Made by a program: the position numbers and the translations under genes. Source: Achromobacter deleyi (lineage in GTDB: Bacteria > Pseudomonadota > Gammaproteobacteria > Burkholderiales > Burkholderiaceae_B). Taken from it: a stretch of DNA of 64,000 nucleotides. Location: assembly GCF_902859705.1 (NCBI RefSeq), contig NZ_CADIJO010000002.1:62001-126000 (forward strand). The letters are read 5' to 3'. This document shows, piece by piece, positions 19,673-28,412 of this stretch (positions within the stretch are counted from its first letter, which is position 1; every line of letters begins with the position of its first letter). Below the pieces are notes generated by a model, which was not told the DNA's origin, did no database searches, and saw only the letters and a list, made by a program, of their open reading frames with translations.

Positions 19673-21367
19673 TCAGGCGGTGGCGGCGGGCGTCTGGCCG
19701 GCCGCGACGGGCCGGAAATTGCGGAAGTCCCAGTCGCGTCCGGGCGCCGCGTCGATCAGGGCGCGGGTGTATTCGTGGCGGGGGTCGGTCAACACCGTTT
19801 CGGCGGTGCCGGTCTCGACGACCTTGCCGCGCTGCATGACCATGATGGTGTCGCAGATCTGCGCGGCCACGCGCAGGTCGTGCGTAATGAAGAGCACGCC
19901 CACGCCGGTGCGCTGCCGCACCTGTTCGAGCAGCTCCAGCACCTGCGCCTGCACGGACACGTCCAGCGCGGACACGGCTTCGTCGGCCACCAGGATTTCC
20001 GGGTCCATCACCAGCGCGCGCGCGATGCAGATGCGCTGGCGCTGGCCGCCCGAGAACTGGTGCGGATAGCGCCGCATCGCGTCGGGGCTCAGGCCGACCA
20101 CGGTCAACGTTTCGCCCGCGCGCTTGAGGGCCTCTTCGCGCGGCATGCCGAAATTGAGCAGGCCTTCAATGATGGATTCGCCCACGGTGCGGCGCGGGTT
20201 CAGCGACCGATACGGGTCCTGGAACACGATCTGGATGCGGCGGCGCACCGGGCGCAGCGCGGCGCCGGACAAGGTGCTGAGGTCTTCGCCGCCCATCATC
20301 ATGTGGCCGGCGGTGGGCTCGATCAGGCGCACGATGCAGCGCGCCACGGTGGACTTTCCCGAGCCGGATTCGCCGACGATGCCCAGAATCTCGCCCTTGC
20401 GCAGGGTCAGGTTGACGTCCGTGGCCGCGATGACGTTCTGCGGCGCGCGGCGCGACAGCAGCGCGCGCTTGCCGCCATAGGTGCGTCCCAGTCCCTTGAC
20501 GTGCAGCACCGGCTGGCCGGCGGGCGCGTCGCGCCGCGCCGGCACCAGGCTGGGCACGGACGACACCAGGCGCCGCGTGTACGACTGCTTGGGTTCGGCC
20601 AGGATCTCGTGGCGCGTGCCGCTTTCGATCAGGTCGCCGCGGTTCATCACCACGATGCGGTCGGCAATTTCGGCCACCACGCCGAAGTCGTGCGTGATGA
20701 ACAGCACGGCGGTCTTGTGCTTGACCTGCAGTTCCTTGATGAGCAGCAGGATCTGCTTCTGCGTGGTGACGTCCAGCGCCGTGGTGGGTTCGTCGGCGAT
20801 CAGCAGCTTGGGCTCGAGGATCAGCGCCATGGCGATCACGATGCGCTGGCGCTGGCCGCCCGACAGCTGGTGCGGGTAGGCGTCGAAAATGCGTTCGACA
20901 TCGGGCAGGTGCACCGAACGGAACATCTCCAGCACCTTGGCGCGGCGTTCGGCGGCCGACATGCGGCGATGCAGGCGCAGCACTTCGTCGACCTGCTTGC
21001 CCACCGTGTGCACAGGGTTCAGCGCGGTCATGGGCTCCTGGAACACCATGGCCATGCGGGTGGCGCGCAGTTCGCGCAGGCGGCGCGGCGTGGCGGTGGC
21101 GACGTCTTCGCCTTCGACGCGGATGGAACCCGCGCTGATGCGCAGCACGCCCGGCGGCAACAGGCCCATGACGGCCAGCGAGGTCACTGATTTGCCCGAG
21201 CCGGATTCGCCGACCACGCAGACGGTTTCGCCGGCATGCACGTCCAGGCTCAGGTTGCGCACGACCCGGTTGCCGGCGCCGGCGACTTCCACCGACAGGT
21301 TGCGGATGGCCAGGACGGCGGACGAGGTATCGCCCGCGGGGGGAGTAGGAGAGTAGGTCATCGGCAT
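19673..21367 (-). CDS. Dipeptide/oligopeptide-type ABC transporter, fused double ATPase
   Basis: A 564-residue protein with two complete ABC ATPase domains in tandem, corresponding to DppD and DppF in one chain (GsiA-like). First domain: Walker A GESGSGKS at about 53-60, signature LSGGQRQR, Walker B LLIADEPTTALD. Second domain: GESGSGKST, FSGGQRQR and ILVADEAVSALD. Each ends with the oligopeptide-ABC C-terminal extension. It powers import through the two permeases directly upstream. The ATG at 21367 overlaps the stop codon of the upstream permease gene, implying translational coupling. Confidence 0.95.
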   Translation of the reverse strand: MPMTYSPTPPAGDTSSAVLAIRNLSVEVAGAGNRVVRNLSLDVHAGETVCVVGESGSGKSVTSLAVMGLLPPGVLRISAGSIRVEGEDVATATPRRLRELRATRMAMVFQEPMTALNPVHTVGKQVDEVLRLHRRMSAAERRAKVLEMFRSVHLPDVERIFDAYPHQLSGGQRQRIVIAMALILEPKLLIADEPTTALDVTTQKQILLLIKELQVKHKTAVLFITHDFGVVAEIADRIVVMNRGDLIESGTRHEILAEPKQSYTRRLVSSVPSLVPARRDAPAGQPVLHVKGLGRTYGGKRALLSRRAPQNVIAATDVNLTLRKGEILGIVGESGSGKSTVARCIVRLIEPTAGHMMMGGEDLSTLSGAALRPVRRRIQIVFQDPYRSLNPRRTVGESIIEGLLNFGMPREEALKRAGETLTVVGLSPDAMRRYPHQFSGGQRQRICIARALVMDPEILVADEAVSALDVSVQAQVLELLEQVRQRTGVGVLFITHDLRVAAQICDTIMVMQRGKVVETGTAETVLTDPRHEYTRALIDAAPGRDWDFRNFRPVAAGQTPAATA

Positions 21368-22272
21368 CAGATCCTGCGCACCATTTTCGGGTCAAGCGCA
21401 TCGCGCAGCGCGTCGCCCAGGATGTTCACGCTGAGCACGGTCAGCGACAGGAACAGGCCCGGGAACAGGATCAGGCCCGGCAGCATGCGGAAATACATGC
21501 GGCCTTCGGACATGATGTTGCCCCAGGAGGCGATCTCGGGCGGAATGCCCGCGCCCAGGAAGCTCAGGATGGCTTCGGTCAGCATGGCCGAGGCGAACAC
21601 GTAGGTGCCCTGCACGGTCAGGGGCGCCACGGTGCTGGGCACCATGTGGCGCCACAGCAGCAGCGGCAACGGCGTGCCCAGGGCCAGCGCGGCCTCGACA
21701 TAGGGTTCGCCGCGCACGGTCAGGATCTGGCCGCGCACCAGCCGCACTACCCGCGGGATTTCCGGGATGGTGATGGCGATCAGTACGGTCATCAGGCTGG
21801 CGCCGGTGGCCGACACCAGGGCGATCGCCAGCAGGATGCCGGGAATCGCCATGATGGCGTCCATGGTGCGCATGATGAAGCCGTCCAGCGACCGGAACCA
21901 GCCCGCGATCACGCCGATCACCAGGCCGATGGCCACGCTGACGACGGCGGCGCCCAGGCCCGCGATGAGCGAGATGCGGGCGCCGTAGGCCACGCGCGAC
22001 CAGACGTCGCGGCCAAAGGCATCAGTGCCGAACAGGTAGTCGGTGAAGGGCTGCTTCAGGCGTGCGCCCGGGTTGATCTGGGTCGGGTCCACGGTGCCCA
22101 GCAGCGGGGCGAACAGGGCGATGGCGACGATCAGCGCCAGCACCACCAGGGCCAGCATGACTGGCCAGCTGCGCAGCCCCTGGCGGATCTGGCGCCAGGC
22201 AGTGACGTGGGGATTGCCGCCTCCGGGGAGGTCGGCGGCCGCTTGCGCGGCGGCGTCGGTTGGCGTTTGCAT
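21367..22272 (-). CDS. Peptide-type ABC transporter permease (DppC-like)
   Basis: A 301-residue inner-membrane permease. It has the DppC-type layout: a cytosolic N-terminus of about 35 residues, a first membrane helix, a periplasmic stretch with LFGTDAFGRDVWSRV, and five further helices. The ATPase-contact EAA loop is EAALALGTPLPLLLWRHMVPS. The C-terminus NILGDALRDALDPKM is diagnostic. It overlaps the ATPase gene start and is 9 bp after the DppB-like gene. Confidence 0.95.
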   Translation of the reverse strand: MQTPTDAAAQAAADLPGGGNPHVTAWRQIRQGLRSWPVMLALVVLALIVAIALFAPLLGTVDPTQINPGARLKQPFTDYLFGTDAFGRDVWSRVAYGARISLIAGLGAAVVSVAIGLVIGVIAGWFRSLDGFIMRTMDAIMAIPGILLAIALVSATGASLMTVLIAITIPEIPRVVRLVRGQILTVRGEPYVEAALALGTPLPLLLWRHMVPSTVAPLTVQGTYVFASAMLTEAILSFLGAGIPPEIASWGNIMSEGRMYFRMLPGLILFPGLFLSLTVLSVNILGDALRDALDPKMVRRI

Positions 22273-22281
22273 GGCGTGGCC

Positions 22282-23223
22282 TCAGTATCGGATACGGGGG
22301 TCGAACACCGTGTAGGCGCAATCGACAACCAGATTGATGAACACGTAGACGAACGCGAAGAACAGCGTCAGCCCCTGGATCACGGGGTAGTCGCGCGCCA
22401 GCACGGCCTCGACCACCAGCCGGCCCAGGCCGGGAATGTTGAAGACCGATTCGGTCACGACCACGCCGCTGATCAAGAGCGCGATGCCCAGGCCCACCAC
22501 CGTGGCGATGGGCACGGCCGCATTGCGCAGCGCATGGCCCAGCAGCACGCCGGTTTCGGTCAGGCCCTTGGAGCGCGCCGTGCGGATGAAGTCTTCGCCC
22601 ATGACCTCGATGACGCTGGTGCGCGTGATGCGCGCGATCAGCGCGATGTACACGGTGGACAGCGCCAGCGACGGCAGGATCAGCCGGTGCAGGAACGGCC
22701 AGAAGCCGTTGGCCAGCGGCGCGTAGCCCTGCACGTTGAACCAGCCCAGCTTGATGGCGAAGGTCCAGATCAGCAGGTAGCCGGTGACGAACACCGGCAC
22801 CGAGAACCCCAGTACCGAAAAGCCCATCACCGCGCGGTCCAGCAGCCGGCCCTGGCGCCAGGCCGCCAGCACGCCCAGCGGAATCGCCACGATCAGGGTG
22901 AAGATCAGTGTCAGCACCGCCAGGCTGAGCGACGGTTCGAGCCGTTGGCTGATGAGCTTGGTGACCGGCACGCCGGACATCAGCGAGGTACCCAGGTCGC
23001 CCTGCAACAGCCGGCCGCCCCAGATGAAGAATTGTTGGACCACCGGTTTGTCCAGCCCCATCGTCTGACGTATCTGTTCGACACGTTCAGGCGTGGCGCC
23101 GTCGCCGGCCATGATGATGGCCGGATCGCCCGAGCCCGCACGCAATATCGCAAAGACCACCACCGCGACCATCACCAGTACGGGGATGGTCGCGAGGAGC
23201 CGGCGTGAAACGAATGCCAGCAT
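22282..23223 (-). CDS. Peptide-type ABC transporter permease (DppB-like)
   Basis: A 313-residue partner permease. The N-terminus RRLLATIPVLVMVAVVVFAI is the first membrane helix, followed by the DppB-type periplasmic segment with MGLDKPVVQQFFIWGG. The EAA loop lies near RTARSKGLTETGVLLGHAL, and the ending NLVVDCAYTVFDPRIRY is typical. It pairs with the DppC-like protein to form the channel. It follows the binding-protein gene with 50 bp between them. Confidence 0.95.
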   Translation of the reverse strand: MLAFVSRRLLATIPVLVMVAVVVFAILRAGSGDPAIIMAGDGATPERVEQIRQTMGLDKPVVQQFFIWGGRLLQGDLGTSLMSGVPVTKLISQRLEPSLSLAVLTLIFTLIVAIPLGVLAAWRQGRLLDRAVMGFSVLGFSVPVFVTGYLLIWTFAIKLGWFNVQGYAPLANGFWPFLHRLILPSLALSTVYIALIARITRTSVIEVMGEDFIRTARSKGLTETGVLLGHALRNAAVPIATVVGLGIALLISGVVVTESVFNIPGLGRLVVEAVLARDYPVIQGLTLFFAFVYVFINLVVDCAYTVFDPRIRY

Positions 23224-23273
23224 GTAATTCCCCCAGAATCCGGGCCTGCCCGAAGGCAGGCCCTAATCGCTCC

Positions 23274-24839
23274 TCAAGGAGCTTTTTTCACATTCCAGAA
23301 CGCGAACACCGGTGCATGCACCAGGCCGGACAGCTTGGCCGAGTACACGGTGGGCACGGACATCTGGCCCAGCGGCACGTACAGGCCTTCGTCGATGCCG
23401 ATGCGCTGCAGCTCGTCGGCGATCTTCTTCTGCTCGGCCGGGTCGGAAGTCAGCGCGAACTTGGTGCGCAGTTCCTCGACCTGGGGGAAGTCGGGCCAGC
23501 CGAACCAGGCGTTGTCGCCGTTGGCTGCGGCGGGGGCCGAGCGCACCGGGTCCATCACGTCGGTGGCGTACCAGTTGGTGTTGTGGATGTTCCAGCCGCC
23601 TTCGGCCGGCGCGGCCTTCGAGGCGCGGCGGGTGGCCACGCTCTGCCAGTCCATCGCCGCCAGGTTGACGTTGAAGCCGGCCTTGCGCAGGGCCTGGGCC
23701 ATCACCACCGGCTGGGCCGACAGCGTGCCCACGTCGGTGGCGTGCATCACCAGGATGGGGGTGTTGTCGTAGCCAGCTTCCTTCAGCAGGGCCTTGGCCT
23801 TCTCGATGTTCGAGGGCACCACGACGTCCTTGCCGATGTCGGATTCCAGCGGCGTGCCGCAGCCCCACAGCGATGCGCAGGTCTTCCAGTACTTGGGATT
23901 GCCCACCAGCGCCTTCATCACGTCTTCCTGGCCGATGGCATACATGGCGGCCTGGCGGATCTTCTTGTTGTTGAAGGGCGGGTACTTGAAGTTGAAGCGG
24001 TACATCGTGAAGTAGCCGACCGGGCTGAGCGATTCTTCCTTCAGGTCCTTGTTGCCTTCGATCATCGGCAACAGGTCATAGGGGAATTGCTCGACGAAGT
24101 CGATTTCGCCGCCCAACAGCGCATTGGCGGTGGTCAGGGCGTCGGGCATGACGTCCCATTCGACCTTGTCCACGTTCACGACCTTGCCGCCGGCCAGGCC
24201 GCTGGCGGGTTCCTTGCGCGGCACGTAGTCGGTGTTCTTGGCGTAGACGGTCTTCACGCCCGGCTTGAACTCGATGACCTTGAACGGGCCCGAGCCGGTC
24301 ATGTCGGTGATGGGCTGGCCGATGGCGAGGTCGGCGATGCGCTTGGGCATCATGAACGGCGCCGTGCCGGTGGGCTTGGACAGGGCGCGCAGCGCCAGGT
24401 CCGTGGGTTCTTTCATGACGATACGGAAGCTGTTGTCGTCGATGACTTCGATCTTGTCCGTGAACTTGAGCAGGGTGCGGCCCATGCCGTCGCCCGCGGC
24501 CCAGCGCTTGATGGACGCCACGCAGTCTTCGGCCGTCACCGGCTTGCCGTCATGCCATTTCTGGCCGGGGCGCAGCGTCATGGTGTAGGTCTTGCCGTCG
24601 GCCGAGACATCCCACTTTTCCAGCATCTGCGGCTGGATCTTGTTGTCGGCGTCGGTGGCCAGCAAGGTGTCGTAGATCATGTAGCCGTGCCACGTCGTGA
24701 TGTACGCGGTGGTGGCGTGCGGGTCGGTCAGGCGCAAAGGCGAGTGCATCACCGACTTGATGACGGTCTCGGCGTAGGCGCCGTGAGCCATCAGCAGGGT
24801 GGCGCTGGCCAATGCGGCCGCGCGGACAAACTTGAGCAT
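23274..24839 (-). CDS. ABC transporter substrate-binding protein, family 5
   Basis: A 521-residue periplasmic binding protein for peptides or related solutes. A cleavable signal peptide is clear: basic start MLKFVR, hydrophobic core, AYA cleavage motif near residue 23. Family 5 hallmarks include HATTAYITTWHGYMIYDTLL and the segment WKVSADGKTYTMTLRPGQKWHDG-like pattern (here WDVSADGKTYTMTLR then KWHDGKPV). The ATG at 24839 is preceded by AAGGGGA, and the alternative upstream start would precede the signal peptide by 11 odd residues. The ligand cannot be read from sequence. A 268-bp palindromic element lies directly upstream. Confidence 0.94.
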   Translation of the reverse strand: MLKFVRAAALASATLLMAHGAYAETVIKSVMHSPLRLTDPHATTAYITTWHGYMIYDTLLATDADNKIQPQMLEKWDVSADGKTYTMTLRPGQKWHDGKPVTAEDCVASIKRWAAGDGMGRTLLKFTDKIEVIDDNSFRIVMKEPTDLALRALSKPTGTAPFMMPKRIADLAIGQPITDMTGSGPFKVIEFKPGVKTVYAKNTDYVPRKEPASGLAGGKVVNVDKVEWDVMPDALTTANALLGGEIDFVEQFPYDLLPMIEGNKDLKEESLSPVGYFTMYRFNFKYPPFNNKKIRQAAMYAIGQEDVMKALVGNPKYWKTCASLWGCGTPLESDIGKDVVVPSNIEKAKALLKEAGYDNTPILVMHATDVGTLSAQPVVMAQALRKAGFNVNLAAMDWQSVATRRASKAAPAEGGWNIHNTNWYATDVMDPVRSAPAAANGDNAWFGWPDFPQVEELRTKFALTSDPAEQKKIADELQRIGIDEGLYVPLGQMSVPTVYSAKLSGLVHAPVFAFWNVKKAP

Positions 24840-24857
24840 GAAAATCCCCTTGAAGTT

Positions 24858-25125
24858 AGGGCCTGTCAACACTAAAAGGAGCCTCGCACAGGCCGGTAAT
24901 CGGCCACCAGGCTAGGCGCACTCGCCGCCGCGTGGCTCTGCCACGCAAGGTGAGTGCAACGACGCCTGGTGGCCGATTACCGGCCTGCCCGAAGGGTGAG
25001 TACCAAAATGAGCGCCTCTCAGCGTTGCGAATGCTCGCCGTGGTGCCTACACGACTGCGCTTCGCGCCTTGATAGCCGCTCATTTTGGTACTCATGCGAG
25101 GCTCCTTTTAGTGTTGACAGGCCCT
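24858..25125. repeat. 268-bp multi-arm palindromic element
   Basis: A perfect 31-bp inverted repeat forms the ends (24858-24888 and 25095-25125). Inside are two adjacent hairpin arms of nearly equal size: arm 1 has a perfect 24-bp stem (24889-24912 with 24964-24987) and further inner stems (GCACTC/GAGTGC and GCGTGG/CCACGC); arm 2 has a perfect 18-bp stem (24997-25014 with 25077-25094). Together they predict a three-way junction in DNA or RNA. Each outer end carries an outward-facing TTGACA. It lies between the M81 copy 2 gene and the binding-protein gene, both on the minus strand, with no open frame of its own that looks real. Origin and role are unknown; it could be a MITE-like repeat or an RNA-processing or attenuation element. 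Confidence 0.9.
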
Positions 25126-25187
25126 GGTGAGCGGCGCTGTGCCGCTACGTCGTTAACGCGCCGCGCCAGGGGCGCGGCGTGCGAGGG

Positions 25188-26693
25188 TCAGGCTGTAGCG
25201 GGTCCGGCGAAGACCGGGCCGCAAGGCGCCATTCTGATGCCCGGACGCAGCCGTGTCCATGGTTGTTTAGCCGCATCCATCAGCATCGAGCCCGGTGCCG
25301 CGCACACCAGAATCGTGTGCGCAATGGGCGTGAAATCGGCGCGGAAATGCGCCGAGCTTTTCACCGCCAGGATCGCCGCGCGGCGCGGGTCCACCCCGGC
25401 GAAGCGAAACATTTCCTGGTCGGCCATCTGCACCTTGCTGGACGCCACCACGATGCGCACGCCGCCGATCCGCAGGCAGGCGCTGGGGCCCAGATCCATG
25501 TGGAAACCGCGGTAGAACGCGCCGTGCGTATCGAAGCGCCCATCCGAAGTTTTCTCTACGATGAACTCGGCGTCCAGAGGGTCATCATCAGGAATACCCG
25601 AATGTCCACCCAATGAAATTCGGATGGTCTTGCCGACACCGGCGCGATGCGCGGCCAGGGCAGCCTCGGGGTCGACGATCAGGCCGATGGCGGCATCGTG
25701 CACGTTGTGGCGGATCAGCGCGCGCAGCAGGCCGGTGGTGTCGGAACTGCCCCCGGCGCCGGGGTTGTCCTGCGCATCGGCGATGACGATCGGCGCGCTG
25801 GCGTCCTGCGCCAGCCGCAAGGCCGTGGTGACGGCGTCGTCCGGGGTGTAGAGGGTGCCGCCGAAATCGCGCTCGGCATCAAGCACCGCGCGGGTCAGCG
25901 CATCGGCGGCCGCGTCGGCCTCGTCTTGCGTCGCGCCGTAGGCCCAGACGGCGGGCAGGCAGTCGGGAAAATCGGCCGCCGGAAAGCCGGTGGCAAACGA
26001 CACGCTCTGCGCGCCACGCGTTTCGAGCTCGCCCACCAACTGGTACAGGCTGCGGGACGGCTCGATGTCGGTGGACTGCCAGCACAGCGGAATCAGATAG
26101 GGCAACTGCCTGAGCGCCACGCGGCTGCGCGGCGCGCCGGCCAGACGCTGCGCCAGCAAGGCGGCGGCGCGCTGGCCCGTTTCGGCCATGTCGATGTGCG
26201 GATAGGTGCGATAGCAGACTAGCGCGTCTGCATGTTGCACCATGGCCCGCGTGACGTTGGCGTGCAGGTCCAGGCTGGCCACCACCGGCACGTCGGGCCC
26301 TACCAGGGCGCGTACGCGCTTGAGCAGTTCGCCTTCGCCATCGTCCAGGTGCTCGGTGACCATCGCGCCGTGCAGGTCCAGGTAGACGCCATCGAGCGGC
26401 ATGGCCTGCGACAAGCCCTGCAGGATCAGCGCGCTGATGCGTTCGAATGCGTCTTCGGTGACCAGGCCGGAAGGGCTGGCCGCGGCCCAGGTGGCGGGCA
26501 GCAGCGTGTGGCTGCCCATGGCCTCGATGAAGCCGGCCACTGGAATGTTGGCGCCAGCCACCGCCTGGAACATCGCCGGGCCGCTGACCAGCTTGGGCCA
26601 GCCGCCGCCCTTGTCGGCGAAGTCTTCCCACGTTGCGCGCGACGGCGCGAACGTATTGGTTTCATGCTGAAAGCCGCCTATCCCGATGCGCAT
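25188..26693 (-). CDS. M81 family metallopeptidase (MlrC-like), copy 2
   Basis: A 501-residue M81 zinc hydrolase, a diverged paralogue of the protein at 16685. The family start GIGGFQHETNTFAPS is followed by YLDLHGAMV, SLDLHANVT and the YRTYPHIDMAETG histidine motif; the C-terminal half begins ADAQDNPGAGGSSDTTG. The ATG at 26693 has AAGGGGAA upstream. It sits 75 bp after mmsA, and the palindromic element lies between its stop and the binding-protein gene. The end of the protein (RPGIRMAPCGP) differs clearly from copy 1, so the two may act on different substrates or successive intermediates. Confidence 0.88.
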   Translation of the reverse strand: MRIGIGGFQHETNTFAPSRATWEDFADKGGGWPKLVSGPAMFQAVAGANIPVAGFIEAMGSHTLLPATWAAASPSGLVTEDAFERISALILQGLSQAMPLDGVYLDLHGAMVTEHLDDGEGELLKRVRALVGPDVPVVASLDLHANVTRAMVQHADALVCYRTYPHIDMAETGQRAAALLAQRLAGAPRSRVALRQLPYLIPLCWQSTDIEPSRSLYQLVGELETRGAQSVSFATGFPAADFPDCLPAVWAYGATQDEADAAADALTRAVLDAERDFGGTLYTPDDAVTTALRLAQDASAPIVIADAQDNPGAGGSSDTTGLLRALIRHNVHDAAIGLIVDPEAALAAHRAGVGKTIRISLGGHSGIPDDDPLDAEFIVEKTSDGRFDTHGAFYRGFHMDLGPSACLRIGGVRIVVASSKVQMADQEMFRFAGVDPRRAAILAVKSSAHFRADFTPIAHTILVCAAPGSMLMDAAKQPWTRLRPGIRMAPCGPVFAGPATA

Positions 26694-26768
26694 CAGGATT
26701 CCCCTTGTTGTGTCTTTCGGCAAGCCCCGGCCGCCGCGGCCGGGGCGGTGTGGACGCGCGTGGCGCGT

Positions 26769-28262
26769 TTACTTGGCCACGGGCATGGTGAATTCCGCGC
26801 CCTTGGCGATGCTGTCCGGCCAGCGCTGCATCACGCTCTTGTAGCGCGAATAGAAGCGGATGCCTTCTTCGCCGTAGGCGTGGTGGTCGCCGAACAGCGA
26901 CCGCTTCCAGCCGCCGAACGAATGCCAGGCCATGGGCACCGGGATCGGCACGTTGATGCCGACCATGCCGACCTTGATCTGGCGCGCGAACGCGCGTGCC
27001 ACGCCGCCGTCGGACGTGAAGCAGGCCACACCGTTGCCGAATTCATGGGCATTGATGAGTTCCACCGCCGACGCGAAATCAGGCACGCGCACGATGCATA
27101 GCACCGGTCCGAAGATTTCTTCGCGGTAGATGTTCATGGCCGGCTTGACGTTGTCGAACAGCGTGCCGCCCAGGAAGAAGCCCTTTTCGTTGCCCGGCAC
27201 CTTCAGGCCGCGGCCGTCGACCAGCATGTCGGCGCCGGCGGCAACGCCGTCCTCGATGTAGCCGATGACCTTGTTGCGGTGCTGGGCCGTGACCAGCGGA
27301 CCCATCTCGGCGTCGCCGTTCATGCCGTCCTTGACCACCAGGGCCTTGACGCGCGGGATCAGGCGCTCGACCACCTTGTCGGCGACGTCACCCACTGCCA
27401 CGGCCACCGAGATGGCCATGCAGCGTTCGCCGGCCGAGCCGTAGGCCGCGCCCATCAGGGCGTCGGTGACCTGGTCCAGGTCGGCATCGGGCATCACCAC
27501 CAGGTGGTTCTTGGCACCGCCCAGGGCCTGCACGCGCTTGCCGCGGCGGGTGCCTTCGGCGTAGATGTATTCGGCGATGGGGGTCGAGCCGACGAAGGAC
27601 AGGGCCTCGACGTCAGGGTGCGAGATCAATGCGTCCACGGCCTGCTTGTCGCCATGCACCACGTTGAAGACGCCGGGGGGCAGGCCGGCTTCGGTCAGCA
27701 GCTCGGCCAGGCGCAGCGACGCCGACGGGTCGCGCTCGGACGGCTTGAGCACGAAGGTGTTGCCGCAGGCGATGGCTACCGGGAACATCCAGCACGGCAC
27801 CATCATGGGGAAGTTGAACGGCGTGATGCCGGCCACCACGCCCAAGGCCTGGCGCATGCTCCAGTTGTCGATGCCGCCGCCGATCTGGTCGGAATACTGG
27901 CCCTTGAGCAACTGCGGAATGCCGCAGGCGAACTCCACGATCTCGATGCCGCGCATGACTTCGCCCTTGGCGTCCGAAAACACCTTGCCGTGTTCGCGGG
28001 TGATCAGCTCGGCCAGCTCGTCCTGGTGCTTGTCCAGCAGCGCCTTGAAGTTGAACAGCACGCGCGAACGCTTGAGCGCGGGCGTCTCGGACCAGGCCGG
28101 GAAGGCGGCCTTGGCCGAGGCCACGGCCAGCGCCACTTCGTCGGTGGATGCCAGCGGAACCGAGGTGGTCACTTCGCCGGTGGCCGGATTGAAGCCGTCG
28201 GCGTAGCGGTTGCTGCGGCCGTCGTAGTGCTGGCCGTTGATGTAGTGGGGAATCTTCTTCAT
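26769..28262 (-). CDS. mmsA: CoA-acylating methylmalonate-semialdehyde dehydrogenase
   Basis: Converts methylmalonate semialdehyde to propionyl-CoA, or malonate semialdehyde to acetyl-CoA, with NAD and release of CO2. The protein is 497 aa, as expected. The catalytic Cys is about C281 in [12 protein letters not shown], the MmsA version of the aldehyde-dehydrogenase motif; the opening [10 protein letters not shown] and the cofactor region [17 protein letters not shown] are also family-specific. It is the natural partner of the upstream aminotransferase, which would make the semialdehyde from beta-alanine or 3-aminoisobutyrate. MmsA also acts in valine and inositol degradation, but no genes of those pathways are adjacent. 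Confidence 0.95.
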   Translation of the reverse strand: MKKIPHYINGQHYDGRSNRYADGFNPATGEVTTSVPLASTDEVALAVASAKAAFPAWSETPALKRSRVLFNFKALLDKHQDELAELITREHGKVFSDAKGEVMRGIEIVEFACGIPQLLKGQYSDQIGGGIDNWSMRQALGVVAGITPFNFPMMVPCWMFPVAIACGNTFVLKPSERDPSASLRLAELLTEAGLPPGVFNVVHGDKQAVDALISHPDVEALSFVGSTPIAEYIYAEGTRRGKRVQALGGAKNHLVVMPDADLDQVTDALMGAAYGSAGERCMAISVAVAVGDVADKVVERLIPRVKALVVKDGMNGDAEMGPLVTAQHRNKVIGYIEDGVAAGADMLVDGRGLKVPGNEKGFFLGGTLFDNVKPAMNIYREEIFGPVLCIVRVPDFASAVELINAHEFGNGVACFTSDGGVARAFARQIKVGMVGINVPIPVPMAWHSFGGWKRSLFGDHHAYGEEGIRFYSRYKSVMQRWPDSIAKGAEFTMPVAK

Positions 28263-28412
28263 GGGAAAGGCTCGGAACGGGTTCTTTGAAAATGCCGGAG
28301 GGCGGCCCAGGGCCGCCCGCGAGTGTGTGTCAGTGCGCGCGGGGCTGGCCCGCGCGCGGGTGGGGGCAAAGGCCCCGTCGGCGCCGCGTGGGCGCAGCGG
28401 CGGGGCGCCCCG

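Noticed and set aside
24856..25095. 79-codon frame within the palindromic element
   Set aside because: It lies entirely inside inverted repeats, so its codons are forced by the stems; no ribosome site and no protein-like pattern.
24858..25125. Insertion sequence or transposon
   Set aside because: No transposase frame, and no target-site duplication is visible just outside the 31-bp ends, although a non-autonomous mobile origin is not excluded.
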